Shown here: one piece after another, positions 27,490 to 36,746 of the stretch
Position numbering within the stretch: position 1 is the first letter of the stretch
How the letters are laid out: each line of letters opens with the position of its first letter
Assembly: GCA_027459645.1 (NCBI GenBank)
Contig: DAIDHQ010000012.1
Coordinates: 18,314 to 82,313, forward strand
Source of the DNA: Vulcanimicrobiota bacterium
Lineage (GTDB): Bacteria > Vulcanimicrobiota > Vulcanimicrobiia > Vulcanimicrobiales > Vulcanimicrobiaceae
Length of the DNA: 64,000 nucleotides
Reading direction: 5' to 3'
Notes under the pieces: generated by a model
Told to the model about the DNA's origin: nothing
The model's database searches: none
The model's input: only the letters and a program-made list of their open reading frames with translations
Made by a program: the position numbers and the translations under genes

Positions 27490-29241
27490 TTAGCCGTTTA
27501 GCAAATTCCATGGCGGCCATGCGAGCTCGCCTCCGATGCCGATCGTCGTGTCCGTTTTAAAGCCGGAGTCGCCGGTTAGTAGTCGTTCCAAGACCGCCGA
27601 CCTGGTATGAGCGACTGTGGATAGACTATCGACTGGATACATCGCATAGATGGTTTTGAACGCTTCGACGGTTCTGTCTTTCCACATGGTCGAAATTTGC
27701 GCGGCGCCGGCGTTTCGGATCGTGTAACAGGACGTGATGCTTTCGATGTGGATAAAGTCGTGCTTCGACGCGAGACGCAACCAAAGCGCGTAATCGCGAC
27801 AATACGGTACTCGTTCGTCGAGTATGTATCCCTCCGTCAGTACCTTCCGTCGAAAAAGGACGCTTGTCGTCCCCAAATGGTTGTTGGCAAGAAGGTTCTG
27901 ATATTCTACGGAGCGGTGCATTTGGTAGTCATATCCGTAGCAAAGCCACGCTTCGTCATCGCCGCGTAAGTAAGCAGTCAGCACGTTGCCGTGCGCGACA
28001 TTCGCATGCGCTCGTTCGAGCGCCGTGACGAGTGAGGCTACATGATGCGGGAAAAGGATGTCGTCATCGCAGAGGATTCCGACGTATTCTCCCTTCGCGG
28101 CTTTGAAAGCGGTGTTTGCGGAAACGGGCGGATTGTTTTCCGCCATCGTGATTAGCCGGCTTCGAGGATATTGCGCCACGAGTTCGTCGATCGGAGGGCC
28201 TCCGTCGTTGACGACGATGCCTTCGATATTTGCATACGTCTGGCGTTCGATGCTCTCGAGAGCGTCGCGCAGTTTTGCAGGTCGATCGAACGTCGGCACG
28301 ATGATGCTCACGAGTGGCCCATCGTTCAAGAGTTCGATCGAGGGAGGCGTCAATATGGCTGAAGTCTCCGCCGTAGGGGCAGCAACCGCCGAGCCGAGTG
28401 CCGCGTATACCGCCTCTGCAAGCGATGCTGGTATCTGCCTGCTATAGCACCGAACGTGGTCGATCGCTTCGGTTGCTCCACTCTCGGCATCGGCCACGAG
28501 GGCTGCGTTCCATTGCGTGAGTGCGCGCGCCGTGTCGGCGCCATAAGCGCAAGTATCAACGATAACGCGGGCGCGCAGTAGAGCCTCGGACGCACGATCT
28601 GGAGGCACCCATGTTGCGCCGGTGGCAAGCGACGGGGGCGTCGAGGAAACGAGCAGTTTCTCCGCGTGAATGTCGCCCATGAGAAGCGCGAACGCCGCCG
28701 CCTGGTTTCCCGGCATACTCGGAGCCCAAATTAAGACGCACGACTGCGTTCCGCTTATGCCCGGGGGAGGCACCGGCACGAAGGGGTCGCAGCGAAGCAC
28801 CACCCGAGCGGGGGGCTGTGTGCGCAAGATATGTTGTATGCGTCGTCGCTCCGCTTCACTTGATGCGATGGCCGCATCGCTGAGGTCGACGATCGTACGT
28901 GCGGCGATGCGGAGCTGATCCCCATACACGCGCATGTTGCGCAGCGGCGTCTTATTGACTTCGAGGGTGCCGAGCCACGCCATTTCGACTGCACGGCGTT
29001 GGTCGGCGGGCGACGACATCATCGGCAAAACTTGCTCGAGCACGGAATCGACGACGATCGACTCCTCGTTCGGCAGTATCGGTCGGGTATAAAAGTGTTC
29101 GCCACGCGCGCGTCGGCCCAGCGCATCTGCAAAAGCTGGCGCGATACCCGTGATGTCGAACACGATCACAGGCTCAGCCGCGTCGAGCGTCGCTGCGGCG
29201 TTAGAAGCTAAAGTGCCATACGCGGCTCGTCCTTTAACCAC
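27490..29241 (-). CDS. GT2 family glycosyltransferase with long N-terminal region
   Basis: LVSIIVPTFDRPAKLRDALESIERQTYANIEGIVVNDGG; GTG start 29241 overlaps upstream sulfotransferase stop (ORF track start at 29340 would overlap by >100 nt). Confidence 0.8.
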   Translation of the reverse strand: MVKGRAAYGTLASNAAATLDAAEPVIVFDITGIAPAFADALGRRARGEHFYTRPILPNEESIVVDSVLEQVLPMMSSPADQRRAVEMAWLGTLEVNKTPLRNMRVYGDQLRIAARTIVDLSDAAIASSEAERRRIQHILRTQPPARVVLRCDPFVPVPPPGISGTQSCVLIWAPSMPGNQAAAFALLMGDIHAEKLLVSSTPPSLATGATWVPPDRASEALLRARVIVDTCAYGADTARALTQWNAALVADAESGATEAIDHVRCYSRQIPASLAEAVYAALGSAVAAPTAETSAILTPPSIELLNDGPLVSIIVPTFDRPAKLRDALESIERQTYANIEGIVVNDGGPPIDELVAQYPRSRLITMAENNPPVSANTAFKAAKGEYVGILCDDDILFPHHVASLVTALERAHANVAHGNVLTAYLRGDDEAWLCYGYDYQMHRSVEYQNLLANNHLGTTSVLFRRKVLTEGYILDERVPYCRDYALWLRLASKHDFIHIESITSCYTIRNAGAAQISTMWKDRTVEAFKTIYAMYPVDSLSTVAHTRSAVLERLLTGDSGFKTDTTIGIGGELAWPPWNLLNG

Positions 29242-30229
29242 GTTGTTGTAGCAGCAGCCAAGCGAGAATAGCCCCAACCTTCGCTGCATCGAGGGCGGCG
29301 CCGCGGGGCTCGATGCGTTCCTCGCGATTCCGTTCGGCAAACAAACGGGAGCGGCCGAAATAGCGCTCGGCTACGGCACGATTCCCCTCTGCGTAGCGCG
29401 CCATCAAAGCCACTGCGGTCCTGCTATCGATAGATGGACCTTCGTCAAAGAATCCGCGCCCGGCGGTGGTCGCCGTAAGTTCGATCAACTGATGATGAAA
29501 TGCGCGTTTCTCTTGGACCGTTAAGGGCAACTGGTTGAAGGCCCGCTGAAATTCGAGAAGATCGCGGTTCAGACCAGTGTTGACTCGCTCTCGCGAGATG
29601 ACGAATGAAGACCCATCGATGCCTACCGTGCAGAAAAAATCTTCAAGGAGAGAGCCACCGACGAGTTCTTCTTCCTCGTATGATCGGGCTACGATCGCGT
29701 CGCGTCCAAAGACTTCTTCCCAGCGTTGCAGGTTCCGATGATAATCCCAGAGTTCGAAGTACCTTTCGATGCAAGCTTCGGGGGTGTGCGTCGCCCCTTG
29801 GGCCTTAATCGTTTGGTTGTACCAGGATTCGTGGGCGTCGTCTTGTCGACGCAGATAGACGACGATTCGTGGACTGCGCCCGTTCAAGACACCCGTCTCG
29901 TGCAGCAACGCACGAAGGCCTTCTGGATTGGGGCACAGGTAGAAATCCTCGGAACTCAGGACGACCGAGCCACTGTGGGCTGCGCATGCGGCGGCAAGAT
30001 CCAGCGCCAGCTCTGAAAGCGTACGCGCCTGCGGCGTCGCCCAATCCGGGTAGCCCCCCGCGACGAGAAACGCGAGGTCATGATGGCCGTAGCCGCGGAG
30101 GCTAACGTCCGGATAAAGCATGCCATGCGCACGCATCGTTTCGCGGTTTTCAAAAAGCACCCGTTGAATGAGCGTGCTGCCCGTCTTGGGTGCCCCGATA
30201 TGAACCACGCACGTTTTCGAGGCTACCAT
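29234..30229 (-). CDS. PAPS-dependent sulfotransferase family protein
   Basis: VVHIGAPKTGSTLIQRVLFEN 5'-PSB loop; RIVVYLRRQDDAHESWYNQ 3'-PB motif. Confidence 0.8.
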   Translation of the reverse strand: MVASKTCVVHIGAPKTGSTLIQRVLFENRETMRAHGMLYPDVSLRGYGHHDLAFLVAGGYPDWATPQARTLSELALDLAAACAAHSGSVVLSSEDFYLCPNPEGLRALLHETGVLNGRSPRIVVYLRRQDDAHESWYNQTIKAQGATHTPEACIERYFELWDYHRNLQRWEEVFGRDAIVARSYEEEELVGGSLLEDFFCTVGIDGSSFVISRERVNTGLNRDLLEFQRAFNQLPLTVQEKRAFHHQLIELTATTAGRGFFDEGPSIDSRTAVALMARYAEGNRAVAERYFGRSRLFAERNREERIEPRGAALDAAKVGAILAWLLLQQRG

Positions 30230-30315
30230 ACTCCTGCTTTCATCGGCTAAAGCATGCGGCAAAACCTACCGAATCGCGAAGAACGAGGCGGTTTAGCCGC
30301 GAAGGAACTACTGGG

Positions 30316-31494
30316 ATGAAGCGCGCCGTTGAAGAGCTGGCAATTTTCGGAGGGACCCCCCTTTTCGATTCGATCAAACCGGTCGGCCAGTTGGCTGTGC
30401 CGCCCCTCGACGCGTATCTCGAGCGCTTGCGTCCCATCTTTCACGAGCACCGGCTGAGCGGTAACGGCCCCGTGGTTGCGGAGCTGGAACGGCGTTTAGC
30501 CGAGTATCACGGCGTCTCGCACTGCATAGCGGTGGCCAATGCGTGCGTCGGCCTCGTAATGGTGTTGCGTCAGCTCGTCGGTGGGAAACGTGGGAATGCC
30601 ATCGTCCCGGCCTTTTCCTATAGCGGCATTCCGCACATCGTGCAGTGGGCGGGCCAAATGCCGAAGTTCTGCGATGTCGAGCGGCGCCGCCACGGCCTCG
30701 ATCCGGTCGCTGTCGACCGAGCGATAGACGAAGATACGACCGTCATACTAGCTGTCGCCAACGTTCATGGCACCTGCGAGATCGATGCGTTACAGGAGAT
30801 CGCTTCGCGTCGCAAAGTCCCGATCGTATTCGATTCGGTTAGCGCGCTCGGCGCGTCGTTTGGCGGGAAGATGCTCGGGTCGTTCGGGCGAGCTGAAGTC
30901 TTTAGCCTTCATGCAACAAAGATGTTGAATGGATTCGAGGGTGGTTATATCACGACAAACGACGACGCCCTTGCGCAGGTCCTGCGCGATCAGCGTAACT
31001 CGGGTGTGGTAAACGCTCGGCTGAACGAAATGCACGCCGCGCTAGCTTTGCTGTGCGTGGATCAGCTTGATGACGTCATCGGACGGAACGAAGCACGGTA
31101 TCGTGCCTACGAGCGGGAATTAGCGTCAGTAGAGGGCCTTGAGCTCCTTCGGTACGTTGACGAAGCGCGCGAACACTATACCTATCAGATGGCTTTCGTC
31201 GCCGTAACCGATCGCTGGCCGCTGACACGCGAAGATACGGTGAAGGTTCTGCGGGCGGAGCGCGCATTTGCTATGCCGTACTATTCCCCCGCGCTCCATC
31301 ATTCGAGTCATTGCCCAATCGGTGTCGCCGTTCCGGAGTTACCGGTAGCGGAAGAGCTCGCGAGACTCTTCATGTATCTTCCGGGTGGCGAACACACGAC
31401 GATCGATGACGTGGCGTCGTGTGGCGAGTTGCTGCGATTCGTCCACGAACATGGCGACGAGATTCGCCGGCGCCTTTCCGAGAACGCAGCATGA
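30316..31494 (+). CDS. DegT/DnrJ/EryC1 aminotransferase (intact PLP lysine)
   Basis: FGGTPLF...LSGNGPVVAELERRLAEYHGVSHCIAVANACVGL; VFDSVSALGAS; FSLHATKMLNGFEGGYITT. Confidence 0.9.
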   Translation: MKRAVEELAIFGGTPLFDSIKPVGQLAVPPLDAYLERLRPIFHEHRLSGNGPVVAELERRLAEYHGVSHCIAVANACVGLVMVLRQLVGGKRGNAIVPAFSYSGIPHIVQWAGQMPKFCDVERRRHGLDPVAVDRAIDEDTTVILAVANVHGTCEIDALQEIASRRKVPIVFDSVSALGASFGGKMLGSFGRAEVFSLHATKMLNGFEGGYITTNDDALAQVLRDQRNSGVVNARLNEMHAALALLCVDQLDDVIGRNEARYRAYERELASVEGLELLRYVDEAREHYTYQMAFVAVTDRWPLTREDTVKVLRAERAFAMPYYSPALHHSSHCPIGVAVPELPVAEELARLFMYLPGGEHTTIDDVASCGELLRFVHEHGDEIRRRLSENAA

Positions 31495-32561
31495 AACGTC
31501 TGCGGCTTGGACAGCATTACGTACCGTCTTGGAATGTCGTCGAAGATGGGGTGCGTGGGATCTTCGAGCGCGCCTACTTTGCAAATAACGGTCCGCTCGT
31601 ACAGGATCTCGATCGCGTCGCGGCAGAGGCCACCGGCGTCCCCTATGCGGTCGCAGTTACGAACGACATGATGGCGATGATGCTTGCCGCAAAGTCGCTA
31701 TTTCGGCAAGGGGGCGTGGTAATTGCGCCGCCTTTTTTGAGCCCGCAACTGCGCGAAGCTCTCGTGTGGGGCGGCTATCGCGTGCGGATGCTCGACGTAG
31801 ACCAGATAACGAGGCAACTCGATCCGGATACCGTGGAACGTTCAGTAGATGGCGAGACGGCGGGTATAGTCGCCGTGCACGTGTTGGGAAATGTTGGTAA
31901 TGCCGCGGAGCTCGAGGCGCGCGCCGCGGCATTGAATGTGCCGCTAATCTTTGATGCTTCCGATGCATTTGGTGCGGCAACCTCCGGTCGTTTAGCGGGA
32001 AGCTTTGGTGATGCATCGCTTGTGTCGTTCGGCGAAGCGGACCTGCTGAACGCCGGGGAAGGGGCGTGCGTCACGACTCGTTCCTTGGAGGTCTCAAATC
32101 GCGTGCGGACATTACGAAATTTCCACCCTGGGCAAACCTTTGCGCAGATGCCGCTACGCATGAACGGTAAGATGGCGGAAGCCCCCGCCATGCTCGCACT
32201 GGCCGCGTTCGCGGACGTGACCGAGCGGATAGCTATGAATAGCCGGCGCTTTGATACCTATCGTCGCGCTCTAGAGGCGGTAGAATCGCTGACGCTTCTA
32301 GAGCCCGTTGACGAACAAGCGAACTATCAACGCCTCGTTGTCGAGCTGGCGCCAAGCGTCGGCACCGCCTCCCATGTTGCTCGCTGCTTGGATCCTTACG
32401 GTATTGAGGCCCGACCTGCAGTTGCGGCGACCGATGCAAAACTTTACCCGGTTGCCGGGGCGATGTTCGAACGGCTCTTGGAGCTCCCGAACGGTGCGGA
32501 TATTCGTGATGAGGACGTGTTCGAAATCGCCGGACGGTTAAAGAAAATAGCAGCCATATGA
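31491..32561 (+). CDS. DegT/DnrJ/EryC1 family homologue lacking the PLP lysine
   Basis: FANNGPLVQDLDRVAAEATGVPYAVAVTND; FDASDAFGAA; SFGEADLLNAGEGACVTT has Asp in place of Lys. Confidence 0.85.
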   Translation: MKRLRLGQHYVPSWNVVEDGVRGIFERAYFANNGPLVQDLDRVAAEATGVPYAVAVTNDMMAMMLAAKSLFRQGGVVIAPPFLSPQLREALVWGGYRVRMLDVDQITRQLDPDTVERSVDGETAGIVAVHVLGNVGNAAELEARAAALNVPLIFDASDAFGAATSGRLAGSFGDASLVSFGEADLLNAGEGACVTTRSLEVSNRVRTLRNFHPGQTFAQMPLRMNGKMAEAPAMLALAAFADVTERIAMNSRRFDTYRRALEAVESLTLLEPVDEQANYQRLVVELAPSVGTASHVARCLDPYGIEARPAVAATDAKLYPVAGAMFERLLELPNGADIRDEDVFEIAGRLKKIAAI

Positions 32562-33289
32562 TCCTTGGGATCATGCAACCGTATTTTTTCCCGTATATCG
32601 GATACTTCGACCTTATCAATCGAACTGACCGCTGGATCGTCTTCGATGTGGTGAAGTATCACCCGAAGTCATGGATGAACCGAAACCGGGTCTTGCACCC
32701 CACGGGCGGTTGGCAATATGTGAGCGTTCCTGTAGACAAGCACGCGGGCGATGGGCTGATAAAGGATGCGCGCATCCTAAACACCGAGATGGCTAAAGCG
32801 AGAATCTTGGGCCAATTAACCCATTACCGAGCGGGCCGCGCGCCGCATTATCAGGCCGTGGTCACATTGGTAGAGCGCGCGTTCGAGGCGGCGGAAACCG
32901 ATCGGCTACGCGACCTCAACGTCGCAAGCTTAGCCGTAACCTGCGAATATCTCGGGATATCCTTCAAGCCGGAAAATCTCTCGGAGATGCCGCTGGATCT
33001 TTCAGGCGTTCACCATGCAGGCGGCTGGGCCGTCGAGATCGCACGCGCTCTGGGCGCAAGCGAATATATAAATCCTCCCGGAGGGCGCGAGATATTCAAC
33101 GAGCGCGAATTCGAGCTCGCAGGCATTCGCTTGCGCTTTACGGAGGCAGCAGATTTTCGCTACCCAACGGGAAGGTACGAGTTTCAAGAACGCATGTCGA
33201 TCCTCGACGTGTTAATGTGGAACGATTCGGCTTCCGTTCGCGAGTATTTAGAAAACCTGGCAACGTCGGTACGGCTCAAACACTTATGA
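32558..33289 (+). CDS. WbqC family protein
   Basis: MILGIMQPYFFPYIGYFDLINRTDRWIVFDVVKYHPKSWMNRNRVL. Confidence 0.88.
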   Translation: MILGIMQPYFFPYIGYFDLINRTDRWIVFDVVKYHPKSWMNRNRVLHPTGGWQYVSVPVDKHAGDGLIKDARILNTEMAKARILGQLTHYRAGRAPHYQAVVTLVERAFEAAETDRLRDLNVASLAVTCEYLGISFKPENLSEMPLDLSGVHHAGGWAVEIARALGASEYINPPGGREIFNEREFELAGIRLRFTEAADFRYPTGRYEFQERMSILDVLMWNDSASVREYLENLATSVRLKHL

Positions 33290-33990
33290 ATGATCGTGAG
33301 CGCGAACTCAGTCGCGATCTTTGGAACGCTCATGCGAGCCGGCACGCCGGAGATCTTTACGCGCAAGTCAGGCGCACGGTCAATGGACGGCCCGTCGACG
33401 ACGAACAAATCGATATGATTGTGTCGGCGGTTGTAGCAGGTCTGGATCTGCAATCGGACGACGTGCTGCTGGACCTGTGTTGTGGTAACGGCTTTCTTTC
33501 GGATCGCTTTTTCGCAAGGTGTGCTGGTGGCGTCGGGGTCGACTTCTCGGAAGTCCTAATTGCAACGGCAAAGGAACATTTCGAATTATCGCCGGGGAGC
33601 ACTTTCGTCTGTTCGGACGTTCTCTCGTTCGTCTCAAACGTTGAGAGACCGCAGCAGTTCTCGAAGATCGTTTCTTATGGGTCTCTACAATACATCGCGG
33701 ATGCCGAAGTCGCGGAACTTCTAACGGTCGTTCATGAGCGCTTTACGGCCGCTAGCCGATTCATGGTAGGCAACCATCTCGATCGTGAGAAAGCTCGGGA
33801 GTTTTTTTACGAGAGCAGTTACGTCCCAGGAATAGAAGAAGACACACTTACCGCGCTCGGGCGATGGCGATCGAAGGAAGAATTCTCGGCTTTGGCTCGA
33901 TCGGCGGGTTGGCGCGTTAGGTACCATCACATGCCGTCGACGTTTTACGGAGCAGCGTATCGCTTCGATGCGGTGCTTGAACGGGCTTAG
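33286..33990 (+). CDS. Class I SAM-dependent methyltransferase
   Basis: VLLDLCCGNGFLSDRFFARCAGGVGVDFSEVLIATAKEHF motif I/II. Confidence 0.85.
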   Translation: MNDRERELSRDLWNAHASRHAGDLYAQVRRTVNGRPVDDEQIDMIVSAVVAGLDLQSDDVLLDLCCGNGFLSDRFFARCAGGVGVDFSEVLIATAKEHFELSPGSTFVCSDVLSFVSNVERPQQFSKIVSYGSLQYIADAEVAELLTVVHERFTAASRFMVGNHLDREKAREFFYESSYVPGIEEDTLTALGRWRSKEEFSALARSAGWRVRYHHMPSTFYGAAYRFDAVLERA

Positions 33991-35090
33991 CCTTGAAGTG
34001 CCGTCCCAAGCTCTTCGATTACACGGTTCACGTCCTGTTCGCGCATATCGTGAAAGAACGGCAGGCCGAAAACGCGGTCCGCGAGATATTCGGTCACCCG
34101 CAGCGGGTCTCGGCCAAATCGGCTGTATGCTTCCTGCCGGTGCACGCCTTTTTGCCACCAGCGGCGCGTGTCGATGCCTGCGCTAGCCAATTTCGCGATG
34201 GACGCCGTTGCGTCGCCGGCGGTACGAATATTGCAATAACACGATACCCAGCCGTTGCCGTATCCAGGCACCATGCCGATCCCGTCGATGATTGAGAGTC
34301 GCGACTTATATTCGTTCGTTAGCGCTTCGAGCGCATGCCGGCGTTTCGGCCATCCGGCGACGGCCGCGAGTCCAACGGCGGAGTGATACTCGCTTTGCTT
34401 TCCGTTGTATCCAAGAATCTGCCCCGGCGCGTGCCAGACGCCGAAATTGCAGATTTGATTGAAACGTTCCATGACGCGCTCGTCCGTGGAAATAACCAGC
34501 CCGCCCTCGCCACTGCCGAGTGCTTTCGTGGCATGCAAACTGATCATGATCGGCGAGCGGCCGGGTTTTGCTTTCTCCACCGACGCCACCGCATCAAAGG
34601 CGGCGGCGCAATCGATGATCACGGGGATACCGGTATCGTCCGAAAACGCGTCCCAAGCGGCGGTATCTACGGGAGCACCGAACGGCGACACGGCCATCAC
34701 GGCTGCAACGTCATCGAGATCGTTCCTGCGCCGGAGAGCATCGGGATCGAGCATCCACGTCGCTTCGTCCACATCTACAAAATAGGGCCGGAGATTGGCC
34801 GCCCATGCGGCGGCCGCGGAGGCGACGAAGGTCCACGACGGAACGAGGCAACGCGAACCCGGCTTAGCGCCAACCGCGAGCAATGCGGCCGAAAGCGCGA
34901 CCGTGCCATTCGCGACGACGGAGACGTTGGAAGCCGGCACGCCGTAGAACTCCGCCAGACGCTCTTCCAATTCGCGCAGCAGCGCGCCGTGATTGGAGTA
35001 GTAGCGCGCTTCGTCGATGCGGCGAAGGTATGGCAGCAGTTCGTCGGCGGTCGGCAACTGCGGACGCATCACCGGGATGCGCTCGGTCAT
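33987..35090 (-). CDS. DegT/DnrJ/EryC1 aminotransferase (sugar transaminase)
   Basis: MISLHATKALGSGEGGLVIST with PLP lysine; YYSNHGALLRELEERLAEFYGV. Confidence 0.9.
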   Translation of the reverse strand: MTERIPVMRPQLPTADELLPYLRRIDEARYYSNHGALLRELEERLAEFYGVPASNVSVVANGTVALSAALLAVGAKPGSRCLVPSWTFVASAAAAWAANLRPYFVDVDEATWMLDPDALRRRNDLDDVAAVMAVSPFGAPVDTAAWDAFSDDTGIPVIIDCAAAFDAVASVEKAKPGRSPIMISLHATKALGSGEGGLVISTDERVMERFNQICNFGVWHAPGQILGYNGKQSEYHSAVGLAAVAGWPKRRHALEALTNEYKSRLSIIDGIGMVPGYGNGWVSCYCNIRTAGDATASIAKLASAGIDTRRWWQKGVHRQEAYSRFGRDPLRVTEYLADRVFGLPFFHDMREQDVNRVIEELGTALQG

Positions 35091-35833
35091 GCGTGAGTCC
35101 CGGCCGCCCGTTCGTTTTCGCGCGCACTTGCGACCAGTTCAGCGGCGCGGAATAAGGATTCGAATTGTCCGGCGTCGGTCCACCAGCCGTCTAGGATGTC
35201 GTAGTAGAGATCGCCTTCTTTGATGTATGCGTTGTTGACGTCGGTGATTTCGAGTTCGCCGCGGGCGGAGGGCTTGAGGCGCTTGCAAAAATCGAAGACG
35301 CGCCGGTCGTACATGTATATTCCCGTTACGGCGTAGCGGCTGGCCGGCTTCGCCGGTTTCTCTTCGATTCGCACGATGCGGCTACCGTCGAGTTCGGGGC
35401 AGCCGAAACGCTCCGGGTCGTCCACCTCTTTGAGAAGAATGCGCGCGCCCGAGTCTTGTTCTTCGAACTTGCGGACGTACGGCGAGATATCGTCTTCGAC
35501 GATGTTGTCGCCCAGGATCACGATGATACGCTGGCCTTCGGCGAAGTGTTCGCACAGCTTGAGCGCATCGGCGATGCCGCCTTCGCCTTCCTGATAGGTG
35601 TAGTAGATATCTTTGAGACCGAACTCGCTACCGTTGCCGAGCAAGCGCAAGAAATCTCCCGCGCTATTCCCGCCGGTAACGATCATGATGTCTTTGATGC
35701 CCGCCCGGCAAAGCGTTTCGATTGGGTAATAGATCATCGGCTTGTCGTAGATCGGCAAGAGGTGTTTGTTCGTCACCTTCGTGAGGGGACGCAACCGCGA
35801 ACCGAGACCGCCAGCGAGAATGACGCCTTTCAT
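35087..35833 (-). CDS. rfbA: Glucose-1-phosphate thymidylyltransferase-like
   Basis: MKGVILAGGLGSRLRPLTKVTNKHLLPIYDKPMIYYPIETLCRAGI; ATG at 35833. Confidence 0.88.
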   Translation of the reverse strand: MKGVILAGGLGSRLRPLTKVTNKHLLPIYDKPMIYYPIETLCRAGIKDIMIVTGGNSAGDFLRLLGNGSEFGLKDIYYTYQEGEGGIADALKLCEHFAEGQRIIVILGDNIVEDDISPYVRKFEEQDSGARILLKEVDDPERFGCPELDGSRIVRIEEKPAKPASRYAVTGIYMYDRRVFDFCKRLKPSARGELEITDVNNAYIKEGDLYYDILDGWWTDAGQFESLFRAAELVASARENERAAGTHA

Positions 35834-35939
35834 GTCAGCGCCGTCCTTCGTCGGCGCCCGGCGTAACTCCGTCGGCTTCCGTTTTTGGTCCGTAAAATCG
35901 GGGGGAATCGGTCGCGCTTGTCTCAAAGCCGCGCAGTTC

Positions 35940-36746
35940 ATGACATCGGGCTTCGACGATCTGGACGAGCTGGAATCGCGAACGATTTTCATTCTGCGTG
36001 AGGCGTTCGCGTCGCTCGCCCCGCTCGCGATGCTGTGGTCGATCGGGAAGGACTCGACGGCGCTTCTGTGGATGGTGCGCAAGGCGTTTCTTGGGGAGGT
36101 CCCGTTCCCGGTCGTGCTGCTCGATACGGGCATGGAGTTTCCCGAGGTCTATGCCTTTCGCGATCGGCTCGTCGATGAGTGGAAACTGCCGGTACACAAC
36201 GAGCCGTGTCCGCCTGAGAGCGAGGTCGATCCGACCCTGCCGCCTGCCGGACGGCACGCGGCGCGTAAGACCGCGGGGCTGCGCAATCTGCTTGCCCGCG
36301 AGAAGTATCGCGGGATCATTCTCGGCATCCGCCGCGACGAACAAGCGATCCGTGCCAAAGAGCGGATCTTCAGCCCCCGTAACGTCGACGGCTCGTGGGA
36401 CCCGCGCTCGCAGCCTCCCGAACTGTGGGATTACTTTTCGTACGACGTTCCCGACGGCGCACACGTGCGGATCCATCCGTTGCTGCATTGGACCGAACTG
36501 GACATCTGGCGCTACACGCAGCGCGAAGGGATTCCATACGTTCCGCTCTACCTCGCGAAGGACGGGAAGCGCTTCCGGTCGCTGGGCGAGAGCAATATCA
36601 CCTTCCCGATAGCTAGCGACGCCGATTCGCTCGAGAAGATCATTGCGGAACTCGAACAGACCCGCGAACCGGAACGCGCCGGCCGCTCGATGGACAACGA
36701 AACCGAAGATGCCTTCGAACGCCTTCGCGCTACGGGGTACATGTGA
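35940..36746 (+). CDS. cysD: Sulfate adenylyltransferase subunit 2 (CysD)
   Basis: MLWSIGKDSTALLWMVRKAF...PFPVVLLDTGMEFPEVYAFRD; followed by cysN/cysC. Confidence 0.93.
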   Translation: MTSGFDDLDELESRTIFILREAFASLAPLAMLWSIGKDSTALLWMVRKAFLGEVPFPVVLLDTGMEFPEVYAFRDRLVDEWKLPVHNEPCPPESEVDPTLPPAGRHAARKTAGLRNLLAREKYRGIILGIRRDEQAIRAKERIFSPRNVDGSWDPRSQPPELWDYFSYDVPDGAHVRIHPLLHWTELDIWRYTQREGIPYVPLYLAKDGKRFRSLGESNITFPIASDADSLEKIIAELEQTREPERAGRSMDNETEDAFERLRATGYM

